Of a DNA stretch of 64,000 nt, positions 36,501 through 48,087 are shown piece by piece. Numbering within the stretch: position 1 is the first letter of the stretch; each line of letters starts with the position of its first letter. This stretch comes from Nageia nagi (Eukaryota; Pinophyta): positions 55,304,001-55,368,000 of the forward strand of contig JBITNC010000001.1 of the NCBI GenBank assembly GCA_050084985.1, given 5' to 3'. The translations under genes and the position numbers were made by a program. The notes under the pieces were generated by a model. That model was given only the letters and a program-made list of their open reading frames with translations, had not been told where the DNA came from and did not search any database.

Positions 36501-37370
36501 TTGAAGAATAGAGGGGCATGAGAGGATCAAAAGTGTGAAGCAATGGGTTTGAGAGAGAGCCACTCATCATAGGACAAGTCATGAGCGATGAGAGGAGAAG
36601 CCAAAGTGGAGCAAATATGAGTAGAGGAGCAGAGTATGGAGGAGAGGAGAGGTGGACAGAAATGTAGAGATCATGGCAGAGTAGGGTTCCAAGTAGGAGA
36701 AGAGCTTTTGCGAGGAGAGGGAAGAGAGATGATGCTAGGAGAGAGGGTCTACATGGAGCTATGCAAGGGAGATGTAAGGGCCAAATGAAGGGCCATGAGT
36801 GTGCAACACATGACAAACCTTATTCTAATGACCTACAAATCAAACCCTAGAGTGCCACCCAAATAGTACTGATAATAAGGTTCAAAAAAAAATTGAAAGA
36901 AAAATTATTTTTCTAAAAGAAAGACCTCCCTCCAACTATTGTAAAAATTATAAATGCAATAAAAAATTGTGAAGAAAAAAATAATTGCAAATAAAGCTTA
37001 CTAACAATCCTTTAAAAAAAAATTTCCTTTAAAAAATATTGTAGCAAATTTTGTAATATTATTTTTGTAATAAAAAATTGTATATAATAACCCCATTTTC
37101 CTTTTTTTTTAAAAAAATTATAGTAATTTAAAAAAAATTACAAGTAACATAACGGGTTAGTAGAAAAAAAAATTGCAATTTCTTAGGCATATTTTGCTAA
37201 AACAAATGAACACATAAAAAATATAACATGTTAGTAGCAAAATGCAATACTCCAACAATAAATAAGAAGGAAGGATATTATACCTTCTCTTAGTTTTACC
37301 TTAATAAGAAGAGTTTTCAAACCAAGAAGAGCTTCCAAACCAAGGATGTGAAAGAAAGCTTCCAAGGAAC
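36500..37370 (-). other. Copia-3 leader between PBS and gag
   Basis: About 870 bp. The part at 36500-36830 is purine-rich on the plus strand (AGGAGAGG runs), hence pyrimidine-rich in the element's own RNA. It is followed by an A/T-homopolymer-rich part (36870-37230) and a short conserved block with AAACCAAGRATGTGAA next to the PBS. The long minus-strand ORF at 36469-36816 is Leu/Ser/Pro-rich from base composition and not a credible gene. Confidence 0.7.
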
Positions 37371-37382
37371 TCTGATACCAAA
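37371..37382 (-). other. primer binding site of Copia-3
   Basis: On the minus strand TTTGGTATCAGA follows the LTR end TTCA, complementary to initiator Met-tRNA. Confidence 0.9.
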
Positions 37383-37879
37383 TGAAGGAGTTGCAATATA
37401 ACATAAACAACTCTAAACTCCCAAGATCACATGTAAGCTCACAAATCACATCTAACAAACTCACAAAAACAATATTACAAAGATAACACAAGATATAAGT
37501 GGTTCCTCCAAGTAGGAGTACATATAACTAGATCTCTCTTAATTCACAAATAAGAACTCTTATAATCTTTCTAAACTCAACTCCTAAACACTATCCACTA
37601 GCATAACTTTACTCCAAAAATTGGTGGTTGATCTAAAGAGGGAGCCTTCTATTTACAGGCCAAAATCCCTCTTTGGATCACCATTTTACTCAATGTACAA
37701 AAGCATGACAAGCACTCCCTTTTACCTAAAGGGCATGCTCATGGCATGGAGTGTAGGACAAGTTACATTATCATATTCACTTAAATACTTAAGGTGTATA
37801 ATGATACCCTTAAGTATTAGTGAATTTAAAAGGAGGATTATTACAAAACCTTAACAATAATGCATTATACATTCCAACA
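37383..37879 (-). mobile_element. 5' LTR of Copia-3
   Basis: A 497-bp LTR, partner of 31722-32220. Right flank AAAGT at 37880-37884 equals the left flank 31717-31721, a perfect 5-bp target-site duplication. Copia-3 is therefore a complete insertion of 6158 bp. Confidence 0.95.
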
Positions 37880-37884
37880 AAAGT

Positions 37885-38800
37885 ATGGACTTTGGGGTGG
37901 ATAGATATGATTGTAAATCTAGAACCAAAGCCTCAAAAGGCTTTAGCCTCTCAATATTTGCCTCTAGGGAAGCAATCTAGGTAGCCGTCTCTCTTGCAAA
38001 CATATAGAGATCATAAATTAGTAATCCATAGTATGTCAATAAAAAAATTAAATAAGTCATAAACCTATAAGTATATCATAGGGTTTTACTTGCTGAGATA
38101 AGTGGAACAATCTCAACCAAGGCCTCTGGCCTTGGCATTGGAATGAATGGATACTCCTGCATTGGGATGTCATGGATAGGATTATTGATAATTTATAGGT
38201 GCTTTTCAAAAGATCCCTTTGAAGGGATGGTAACCATCTCCTCACCCTCATCCTCATCTATGCCAAATAGGGTTGGTATAACCATATCGTATCATATCAT
38301 ATAACCCCTCATAATACCTAAAGCCATAGAAATAACCTCTATAAGATCTAGGGTGCATGGCTCCTCCCACATGGTCACCCACATTGGCATAATCTGGGCC
38401 CCTGGTGGGGCATCCCTCTCTTCTCTCTTGAGGATGTAGTAGATTAGGGTAGGTGGAATACCTTATTAAATCTTGAATTACCTCAGCACTCACTGTGGAA
38501 AGTATGGCTCTATGAGATTCCTTCTAGTTTGAAGGAAGCATGGTTTCCTTACCCAAGCAAATTGGTGGGCATCCTCCTCCCATACATAGTTTGCATAGGA
38601 TACCCATAATGGGTTCTCTGGCTACAACTTGTTGATCTCATGTTGCCTTGCCTTTAGTGAGTTTGTATACCTATATCCACGAAGCCTTGACATCCAGCAA
38701 GTCATAACTATGTCTGTAGGATTCTCCCTAGCCCTTTGGAGTCCCTTGGATCAAATCACAACTATCTTCTCATACGCCCATACTCGTAGAAAACTAGCAT
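37885..38800 (-). pseudogene. plant-mobile-domain-like (PMD) gene, upstream part, split by Copia-3
   Basis: The minus-strand reading has LRVWAYEKIVVI, RLRGYRYTNSLKARQHEINK, PLWVSYANYVWEED, HQFAWVRKPCF, RRNLIEPYFPQ, then after stops GIPPTLIYY and the open block 38254-38493. The order Trp-Ala-Tyr-Glu, RYxxx(K/R)..H..E(I/L), W..Y, (V/L)LR.F, GIPP resembles the plant mobile domain found in MULE-type elements and MAIN-like proteins, from memory. The frame continues toward 37885 (FEALVLDLQSYLSTP) and on the other side of Copia-3. Stops and frameshifts make it dead. Confidence 0.45.
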
Positions 38801-39400
38801 GAGCAATGGTGCTATAAATTATGATTCTCTTTCTTAAATTACCTTAATAATGCTATGTGATGTGGATGACTTACAAGGACATGTTATGTGAAGTGGTTAT
38901 TAAAGAATATGATTTTTTGATACATTTATGAATATTTTGTATGTGTTCAGATATTTGTACAAATATTGGAAACACATATTTTGGATACATCCATGTATCA
39001 ATATATGTCTCTAAATGTTATGGATACATTTTCTATATAACTTGACATATTTTGAAAACATGTATTTTTGATATATACATGTATGAATGTATATCTCTGA
39101 ATGTTGTGGATACATTAGCTATATATATGGAAACTCTTGATTATATTTTTGAAGTTTCAATATAAAATTTGAGTTATGTTTAAGTAATTTTCATTTATTT
39201 GTGCCTTTTAATATGTGTTATATGGATAACTTTGATATTATTTCTAAATTTCTCTCAAAAAGTCTTTGGATGTAACTGAAAAAATGAATATATTGATGAC
39301 ATATGTATTTATTCTTAGTACATTTCTATATTCTAAAGTTACCAATTAATGTATAATATTGATAACTACATAATAAATGAAGTACACTTAACCAAAGGAA
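38801..39400. other. no gene seen; short tandem duplication
   Basis: AT-rich. Two similar blocks of about 75 bp (38985-39050 and 39055-39125) share ATACATGTATgAATgTATaTCTCT and GTtgTGGATACATT. Nothing else is recognised. Confidence 0.5.
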
Positions 39401-39579
39401 CATCCTTATTATGGGTGTTAAATGTTATATGGAATATTATATTGATGACAATTACATATGCTTAAAAGTGTCTAGTGCCTTTTGATAAAACTCATTTTAT
39501 GAAAATCCTCAAGATCATTATATTCCATGATACTGTGTCTGCATGATATGTTGTTTTCAAATATTTTTAGCCTTAATGG

Positions 39580-40440
39580 ACCATTATTGAGCTTCAAGAT
39601 ATAATGTCAGGCATCCTCTTATATTTTCAGGAATCATCTCCCATTATTGAGCTTTAAGGTACAATGTTGGGAAACCTCTTCTATTATTGGGGCATCATCT
39701 CCCATTATCAGGTTTCAAGGTACAATGTTAGGCTTCCTCTTCTATTTCAGACATCATCTCCCATTATTGAGCTTCAACGTATAATTTCAAACATCCTCTT
39801 TTATTATTGAGCATCATCCCCCATTATCAAGATTCAAGGTACAATGCCAAGCTTCCTCTTCTATTATCAGGCATCATCTCCCATTATCAAGCTTTAGGGT
39901 ACAATATTAGACATCCTCTTCTATTATCAAACATCATCTCCTATTTTTAAGCTTTAAGGTACAATGTTAGGTTCCTCTTCTATTATCAGGCATCATCTCC
40001 CATTGTCAAGATTCAAGTTATAATGTTGGGCTTCCTCTTATTTTTGAGCATCATATTCCATTTTTGGGATTTAGGGTAAAATGTAAGACTTCCTCTTCTA
40101 TTTTCTGGCATCATCTCCCATTATTGAGCTTCATGGTATAATATTAGGTTTCCTCTTCTATTATCAAGCATCATCTCCCATTATCGGGATCATTTAGGGT
40201 ACAATATTGGGCTTCCTTTTCTATTGTCAAGCATCATCTTCCATTTTTGGGCTTCATTCAAGGTACAATGTTAGGATTCATTCAGGGTACAATGTTGGGC
40301 TTCCTCTTCTATTATCGAACATCATCTCACATTATCGATCATCCTCATACATTTTTGGTCATCATAATAAATGATCATGCATCCTCTTCCATTTTCAATC
40401 ATCCTATTATATTATCTAGCTTTGATGCATATTTGGATTA
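39580..40440 (+). repeat. 60-bp minisatellite made of three 20-bp subunits, about 12-14 units
   Basis: The repeating triplet is GCATCATCTCCCATTATCAG, GCTTCAAGGTACAATGTTGG, GCTTCCTCTTCTATTATCAG. The three 20-mers are themselves related, so the array is a higher-order repeat of a 20-bp ancestor. Unit boundaries stay in phase over most of the array, with occasional 1-bp losses and an insertion near 40190-40270. ORFs across it are repeat artefacts. Confidence 0.88.
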
Positions 40441-41489
40441 TATGTAGTTCGATTAACCCTTATAAATGATGTTTGATTGACCATATCATAAATGCAATTT
40501 GATTAACCTATCATAAATGTAATTTGATTAACCTATCATAAATGCAATTAGATTATTCATGTTATACATAGTTCGATTTACTCCTTGTCATAAACAAACT
40601 TCGATTAACCTATTATTTTTGTTACAAAAAAACTACATTTCTTACTGTAAGCAAGTTTTTATGCAAAATTTTGCTCTTTACTTACAGCAAGAAAATGCAA
40701 ATTTATCATTTTTTTGGGGTTATACACAGTTCATTTATAACTTTTGGTGTTACAAAAAAAATTCATTTCTTGTTGTAAATTTGCTCAAAACTAATTTGCT
40801 GTAAATTTTCCATATGTTAACAAACATAGGCACAAACATCATAAGATATATATAACAACATAAGACCTATATGATATGTAAAACATAATATTGCATATAT
40901 ATTCAAATATTTCATGTGAAGAAGAGTAATGTAAAGATCCCATAGTTTTTTCCACTCGTAGTATCATAAATGTCATATAATCTAATCACTTACTGACCAA
41001 AATCATAATCTTTATACAACTAACTCTATTGAATCACAATATATACAATATACATAGATAGATTCAGTACACCAAAAGATATACATATAAATACATAAAA
41101 GTTTATTATACTATAAATGTCTATTCTTCTTGTTTCTTACAATACTAATATTTTCTTTAAACCACTTCTCTTTTTATTTTCTAACCAACCCATGGGGAGT
41201 TATACTAGTGTGTTTTACTCTTTTGTATGGGTTCTTTTTACATTCGATGTTTCCTTCACAGTTGGGTCCATCATATGATATCAATATTAGTGTAAACTAC
41301 AACTAGTGTATCATATGTGTGGATAGAGTTTCACCTTCGGTCATATTTAAGTACAATTCTTGCAATCATTCTAGTGTCAAAAATTTCATGAAGTATTCTT
41401 TACAAGCTTGCTTACCTATGCATATTAAATTTTCATTCTCGTATAATTCTATGTTCATGTCAAATTTTATTATAGACCCTTTTGGAGAA

Positions 41490-42100
41490 TCATCCTATAA
41501 ATGATACCCATTGGTATAAATTACATAGTATACATCCTATTCCACTAACAAAATAAAAAAAATGTGCATCCCATGTAATTACATAAACATATATTTGTTC
41601 ATTTTTTACAAAGTCTTCCCACATATCATCAAATGAGCAAAGTTTAGTCAGATATGGAAATTCTGCATCAAAAAGTTTTGATCTGAACATGGAAAGATAT
41701 TCAACTCCCATTGAGAGAGTTCAAAATTTCCTCTACAACAAATCAAACATCTCAAACTGACCATCTGGGTACTTTTCTTTATAGTATTCTTTTTCACACA
41801 TACCTCTCCACTCCGCTCTTCCATCCATTATAATCTCATCAAGTGCTTGCTTTGATGGCAACCTTCCTAGGTTTTTATATAACTAATCAATAATTCTTAA
41901 AACTATCATACTATAGGTGCTTTCCTTGTTAGCACATTCATAGCTCTGATGGCCTATATGTACCTCAAAATATTTTGTGCAAAGTTTTGTACTTTTATCC
42001 TTGGACATGAATTGTTTGCAGATAAATCTACCACCTAGGGTAATGTTGGTTTTAAGAAGAATACCTCCACCCTAGTCTTGCATGGGACTATTAAAATATA
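41490..42100 (-). pseudogene. NT-C2 (EEIG1/EHBP1-type) protein C-terminal-like domain, decayed copy C
   Basis: The best readable of three copies. Minus strand: GGRFICKQFMSKDKSTKL, YFEVHIGHQSYECANKES, LGRLPSKQALDEIIMDGRAE, WRGMCEKEYYKEKYPDGQFE, then after stops an open frame 41490-41711 with VEYLSMFRSKLFDAEFPYL, SFDDMWEDFVKN and VYVITWDAHFF. Order and spacing match the C-terminal region of plant NT-C2 proteins as I remember it. The YIIDTLG end is lost. It is embedded in family X copy 4 and has no N-terminal C2 exon nearby. Confidence 0.55.
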
Positions 42101-42560
42101 TAAATTATACTCAAACATGGTAAGTAATTAAATTGATACACTAAAATTACTCTACACTAAAATATATGAATAAATATTAAATTGAATACAATGATAATAT
42201 TTCAAATACAATTGCTACAAGTATAGAAAAAATGAACTATATACCTAAATGGAAGTGTTACGATCTGCATTTTGTGCATTTTCTTGTGTGATGTATTTCG
42301 TAGCACTTCCCTATGTAACATATAATTATGGTAATTACAACTTTAAATATGAAACTAATTACAAAACTCATTGCATAGCTGGCTCTCAAGTGGGTGTACA
42401 AATAAACTATATACCTGAATGGAAGTACCACAATCTATATTTTCTTGTGTCATGTTCCTTGCATCCATATTTACATGTGAATATTTTATTTTTTCATATC
42501 ACTTTCCTATTTCACATATAATTTTAATAAATAGATAGATAAATATTAAAGTGAGCACAA

Positions 42561-43124
42561 TGTATATTTGAATATTGGTTACCTTTTATGTAAGTAAAAT
42601 GAAATTATCTCAATGATGAATAAAATTCAATGTTATGCTAATAAATATTTTCAAGGCCATGGTCACTCCATGAGCAAAATCTCTCATAAATTGCAGGTTA
42701 TTCCAAGCTTAGGGCATCAAAAGGTCTCATCATCTTGATAATCATGGTTCAATATAACTATGTGTCTTATTGACCATAGTGACATAATGGATATTATATT
42801 TATTTCATCTTTGCTATTTAAATTGATTATTCTTTCATGGGATATGATCTATGTGGGTATTATGTTGTATTATTATCAAAAAGGTATTATTTGGGAGAGT
42901 AAGACTTGAATAGAGGTACTCTCTTCATATAGGGACTCCGATTTTTGACTTGATTCCCTGAAGAATTTAAAGGGAGGGGCAATACAAGACCAAAAGATAG
43001 CAGAAGACATACCATACTTAGCATATCAATCGAAAAAGGGAAGTCCACTTTACTATTGAAAAGTTTCTTCTCTTCTCTAGACTTCTTTGGATTATGCAAT
43101 TTCAATGCTTTTCATTTCATATCT
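42561..43124 (+). mobile_element. probable internal 3' end of a Gypsy element
   Basis: No domain is readable. The call rests on its position directly upstream of a PPT and a TGTAGACATC LTR start. The minus-strand ORF 42887-43105 has no recognisable content. Confidence 0.3.
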
Positions 43125-43138
43125 AAAGAGGGGGAAAA
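43125..43138 (+). other. polypurine tract, probable Gypsy element
   Basis: AAAGAGGGGGAAAA lies directly before TGTAGACATC. Confidence 0.55.
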
Positions 43139-43970
43139 TGTAGACATCTAAAATGATTTATTATTTATTTAATAAATCATATTTAGACTTCTTAAATGAC
43201 TTATTGCAATATTACAAATGTTAAGATACAATTGATGTTACAACGCAATACCATGTATTATATTAAATGCTATACTATTTACCATGGTTCATATTTTAAA
43301 AGTATCTTGAATACAACAATGATTATATTATTGCTAGAGGTCGGCCTTCACTCCTTTCTATATATTTGTAGGCTATATATGTGAGTGGAATAGGTTAATC
43401 TCCAAAGATCAGAACTCTTTGATATGATAAGATCTCTGATAGGTGGTTGTCTATCACAATCTTCATCAAGTAACGTGTCTCTTGATGCCACCTATTATGA
43501 GAAATTATTATACTCTGAGATCTGAAACTTTCTATCTTTGGTGCACTTTATAATTCTGTATATTTAACATTGTTAACGACATGCGTCTTGAGGATTAAGG
43601 GTTCCATATTTTGGTGGTTGAGACTATTGATTCATACATGCAAAGATCCATCATGGGCTCATCTCTAATCTGATCCCAATCCTTCAAAGATTCATTACCA
43701 TTTACTTTTGAGGATTGTACATACAATTCATATTAGGTGCATGTTTTTCATGTATATTTTTTGTATCTGATGCAATGTACATATATATCTCTTCTTATAT
43801 TGTAGATCATTTATAAATTGTATTTTACATAATTTAGGTTATGTATATATATATATATATATATATAAGCTAACAAAGTTACATCATTATAGGTTCCCTG
43901 TAATAGTTGAACAAACTTTCTTAACCTATTAATTTATTAAAAAAGGCTAGTTACAAGAATCTAACACGTG
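43139..43970 (+). mobile_element. probable 3' LTR of a Gypsy element
   Basis: Begins TGTAGACATCTAAAATG right after a PPT. From memory, TGTAGACATC is a common LTR start in conifer Gypsy elements. The end is not defined; TCTAACA at about 43970 is a candidate. An (AT)n run lies at 43847-43867. Confidence 0.4.
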
Positions 43971-45775
43971 GCTTGATTTTTGGGGCATACACAATAATAT
44001 AACTTCTTGAAATATTAGAAAATTAAAATTGTAAATAAAATCATTGAATTTTTTTAGAGCGATGATATTATAAAAAATAAAAGAAAACTAGCCTACTATA
44101 AAAGCATCATCAACCTAAAAATTGAACATCCATCCTATCCATATAAGATTAGAGTCTCAAAAAGGAACTTATGATTGTCAAATTAATAATTAACTAACAT
44201 GAATTGCATACTAAAATAGGTACATAAATGATAACTAAAATACCATGGGATACAAGAATTTGTAAGTTTTGATATGTCCTACAACCATTAGATTTAAAGG
44301 ATATCGAAAGGCATCATTGATTCATTCATATGTTATTTCAACATCTCTACTTCATGCTAGAATTTATTATGAAGGATGAAAGGTTGGGAGGAGAAATGAA
44401 TGAGCTATGGGTTTTAGTAGGTGCTTATAAGTTGGGTTTATAAGGTTGGAAAAATAGGACTTAAGATTAAAATTTGAAATCTATAGTTTATGAAACAAGT
44501 TATTATTAACATAAAATAGGTCTTCAAACACTTGAGAAATGTATTATAGGTGCTATGGATGGTAGATAACATTGTTAGGAAGCTTTCATATAGTTTAGAG
44601 TAAGTATATGATTTGATTATGTATTATTTTAAGTATTTCAAACTATTAATTAATTAAGAGGATTGTTTCCATAGTTGATTGGGAAGTGCACATGATAGAA
44701 TTAAGTATTCTTAAGGTATATTTTAGCATTTTTATGATTGTAGAAGTTGATTTTGTAAAAGAAGAGGATAGGGAAATACTTGTTTAACAATTGGTGGTAG
44801 TGAGGGAGAACTTTATGGGTAGGAAACGAATGATGATCTAGTGGAAGTGGATTTATCTAGCAATTCAATTTACAAAAATAGTGAAATGATATTTTTACTA
44901 TTTATCAAAGCAACTCCTAAATACCTTCAAGATGTGTTAGGATCTCTATTTGAGAATTCTTATATTAAAATATTGATTGTAGATCTATATTTTAACATTT
45001 TGTATTTTTTATTTCTTTGTTTATCATACTTTTATTATCACTTGTATAATATTCCATTCTTAGCCTTTTTATTTAAGTCTCTTACTACTTCTAACTAGCA
45101 TTTAATGCTAGTGTATTCTAAAACCACCATTTTCAATGAAAAGCTAGAAATGAGACCCAAGGCACAAAATGAATCAAGCCAAAAGTGAAAACTTGTAAGA
45201 TTTAAAGCTAGAATTTTGAAGAAAATTAAATATAAACAAATCAAAATATATCAAGCCTTATAAGTTCACAAAAATATTTATATATAAATTTAGCCTAGTT
45301 CTAAAATGTAAATAATTCTACCTAAAAAGAGCAGGAATAATAACAAAATAATTCATAAAAAAGTAAATAAAATAGTGAATTTGATATTGATTTATACAAT
45401 TAATATGCAAAACATTTACAAGCTAAAATAACATAATATTAGTTGTAATTAATTGACACTAGCCATAAGCTAAAATTACATAGGAAGGACCAATTTACTT
45501 ATAATGTACTATACTTGTCTCTAAGCTCATTTTGCACCTCTATAAATCTTCTAACCATTTCTTTTACTTTTGCAAAGCTCTAGAGGATCACGTACAACAT
45601 CAAAACTTAAATCTAGTATCACTTAAGTAATTTTGAAAGACATGTTTCAAAAGAAGATTCTATTATATTGCTTGTAGTTAAAGCTTACATACTTCAACAA
45701 TAAAAATGAAATATATATATATATATAAAGAAAGAAGAAGATTTATCATATATAAATAATATCATTTTTATATAT
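43971..45775. other. AT-rich intergenic stretch, nothing recognised
   Basis: Contains small ORFs only (the largest at 44841-45098, without known motifs) and an (AT)n run at about 45712-45726. No gene or element ends are seen. Confidence 0.5.
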
Positions 45776-46380
45776 TTAACATAAAATTCTATCTCTTTTA
45801 AATAAAATAAAAATAAATAAACTACACCAACATTAAAAATTTGAAAATTATATAAAAATCAACCCAAAACCATCTCAAATATGAAAATATAAACAACAAA
45901 TTTACACATTAATTTTTAAGAAAAACAAATCTAATATCAAAATTTAACACTAATAAAAACCTCAAAAATAAATACTTGAAGATCATGTACATAAAGTAAA
46001 ATGAGATTAACAATTATCCATTGAAGTATTTACATTCATAAAAACCAACATATGAGAAGTATACATACTTAACATAAAATTCTATCTCTTTTAAATAAAA
46101 TAAAAATAAAATTCTATCTCTTTTAAATAAAATAAAAATAAATAAATACACGAACATTAAAAATTTGAAAATTATATAAAAATTAACTCAAAACCATATC
46201 AAATACGAAAAAATAAACGACAAATTTACACATTAATTTTTACGAGAAACAAATCTAATATTAAAATTTAACATTAATAAAAACCTCAAAAATAAATACT
46301 TGAAGATCATATACATAAAGTAAAATGACATTAACAATTATCCACTGAAGTATTTACATTCATAAAAACCAACATCTGAA
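45776..46380. repeat. tandem duplication of about 300 bp beside the epoxide hydrolase 3' end
   Basis: Copy 1 spans about 45776-46054 and copy 2 about 46071-46380; both run from CTTAACATAAAATTCTATCT to CATTCATAAAAACCAACATM. Copy 2 has an extra 31-bp internal duplication (ATAAAATTCTATCTCTTTTA...). Only a few percent of bases differ. It lies 57 bp beyond the stop codon of the gene, so it may include the gene's 3' UTR. Confidence 0.88.
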
Positions 46381-46436
46381 TAACTTCTCAACGCCGGAAT
46401 GATTTTATGTCCCGAGTTCCCAAAGCAATACGTAAG

Positions 46437-47759
46437 TTAAGATTTTAGTTGTTGATCGAGGAAGCCAACAAGGAGCTTATTCACCTCCTCAGGAAACTGT
46501 TCTTGAACAAAATGGCTTCCTTCCTTTATCAATTTCGTCTCCAGTTTTGGCACATCAGTTCTGAGCATCTCACTGTTCATATAAGACTCCATAGCCGGAA
46601 AACTTAGAGCATAGTCTCTCTCACCCATGATGAGAAGGGTCGGAGCCTGAATAGTGTAATCTGCTATTTCTCCCAATTTGCCCCAATTCCTGTTGATCAT
46701 ATCACTTCAAGATTATAAAATCCTCATTCAGGTTAAAAAACACAAGTTAGAAAAAGAAAGGGGTAGTCTGGTTTCTAAACTTTACCTAAACATAGCACTG
46801 TATGGAACTTGCATAGGAAAAGCAAAACCATTTTTCTTGTAGAGGCCTGAGTACATTTTGAGGTCCTCCTCAGTAAACCAAGATGGCAATGGAGTAGAAG
46901 GATCATATAAATCCATAATCTCTTTGCCTCCTTCTGCCACTGGCAGCTCACTTCCTGAGAAAAGAGTGTATATATTCTTTACCACTGTTTCGACATCATA
47001 ACGCCCAAAATCTGCCAAGGCTCTTCCCTCCTCCTACATGCCAAAAACGAATCTCAATTGGGTAATAAATGAAAATCAACATAAAGTGTCTAATAAAATA
47101 TTTGCAAGACCAGGAAAAAAGATATGCACCTGCCAATGTGTGACATAACAGTCCCTAGGAAGCAAGTCCAGCCGAATCATTTGAGGACCAGGTCTCATAT
47201 ATGGGATACCCATTATTACAATTCCTTTTATTCTATCAGGGTGCAGAAGATCCAGATAATATGCAACCATTGCTCCAAAATCCTTACCCACAACAAATGC
47301 CTGCAAACTCCATAAATATTAGGCCTATCAAGTGCCTACAAAATTCATGGAGTAGAGTTTTGGGGTACTTACCTTCTGAATATTGAAGGCATCAAGGAGA
47401 CCGATCATGTCTTCCACAAGATCCACGAAGCTGCCCTTCTCAATTTCAGCAGGCTGGTCAGAGAGGCCATAGCCTCGGAAGTCAGGGGCAATTGCATGAA
47501 ACCCTGCGTTCGCCAATGCAATCATCTGATGCCGCCATGAATACCAGATTTCTGGAAATCCATGCAACAACAGCACATCTGGACCTGTAACAAGAATTCA
47601 TAAGTACCCCACACTTATTAGGTCCTTTTAAAGTATAAAGGGGGAATGCATAGTGGACGAGAGGAGTTAATTAGTGAGATGAAGAAAACCTGATCCAATT
47701 TGTGCTACATGTAGTTTAAGCTGTCCAACATCAACATGCTTGTGCTGCATTTTGTCCAT
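46437..47759 (-). CDS. soluble epoxide hydrolase (alpha/beta hydrolase), five exons
   Basis: Predicted to hydrolyse epoxides to diols; in plants the family acts on epoxy fatty acids in cutin and defence metabolism. Exons: 47690-47759, 47373-47584, 47130-47300, 46786-47033, 46437-46689; all four introns are GT-AG and 72-105 bp. Spliced product is 317 residues, the usual family length. Landmarks: HGFPE oxyanion motif (31-35), nucleophile Asp101 in GKDFG, cap Tyr146 and Tyr229 (VPYSAMF), acid Asp259 in GERD, base His293 in EGSHF. The start MDKMQHKHVDV matches family starts. An in-frame upstream ATG (47915) would add 52 residues, but a TATAATA at 47894-47900 lies inside that extension. KDFG instead of the more common HDWG occurs, as I recall, in one plant subclade. 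It appears intact. Confidence 0.9.
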
Positions 47760-48087
47760 GGATAAGACCGCGTTTAGCCGATGGCAGATGCGATTGTGAA
47801 GTGGGTAAGCAGGCAAGTTAAAAGGAGTGCAGGCGAAGACCTGGAAACCCAGCGACGAAAACGGTGTCAGCATCGTACAACAAAGGAAATAGATATTATA
47901 GTACGATCGACTCATTTGCGTGTGCTGTCAAGGTGGAAATGCTGCTCGAGTTTGACGAGCAATCCAAGTGTTTAGGTAGATGTCACTTTGTGAATGATTT
48001 TTTTTCTTATTTTTTATTTTTATTTTTATTTATTTATTTATTTATTTATTTTAATTTTTATCATAATATTACTAGTAATTGCAATCT
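47760..48087 (-). promoter_or_regulatory. probable promoter/5' UTR region of the epoxide hydrolase gene
   Basis: A TATA-like TACTATAATATC is at 47892-47903 on the minus strand, about 135 bp upstream of the chosen ATG, which would place the cap site near 47865. A (TTTA)n/T-rich run lies at 47998-48060, and the LINE poly-A end lies just beyond at 48088, leaving only about 330 bp of native upstream sequence. Confidence 0.45.
48011..48053. repeat. (TTTA)n/(TTTTTA)n microsatellite
   Basis: TTTATTTTTATTTTTATTTA runs into at least five TTTA units. Confidence 0.9.

Larger units (their letters stand above)
39400..42560 (+). repeat. family X dispersed repeat, copy 4
   Basis: The longest copy. It combines the block shared with copy 1 (39430-39580), the full minisatellite, the GATTAACC units (40440-40600), the part shared with copy 2 (40180-42560) including the host-domain pseudogene, and one unit of the 360-bp repeat (42120-42560). 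It links copies 1, 2 and 3 into one family. Confidence 0.75.

Noticed and set aside
36469-36816. Leu/Ser-rich membrane-like ORF
   Set aside because: Pyrimidine-rich antisense of the Copia-3 leader; no start context and no conservation with Copia-4.
31722-37879. Copia-3 as a possible active element
   Set aside because: Stops in pol, loss of the gag N-terminus and about 7% LTR divergence rule out autonomy.
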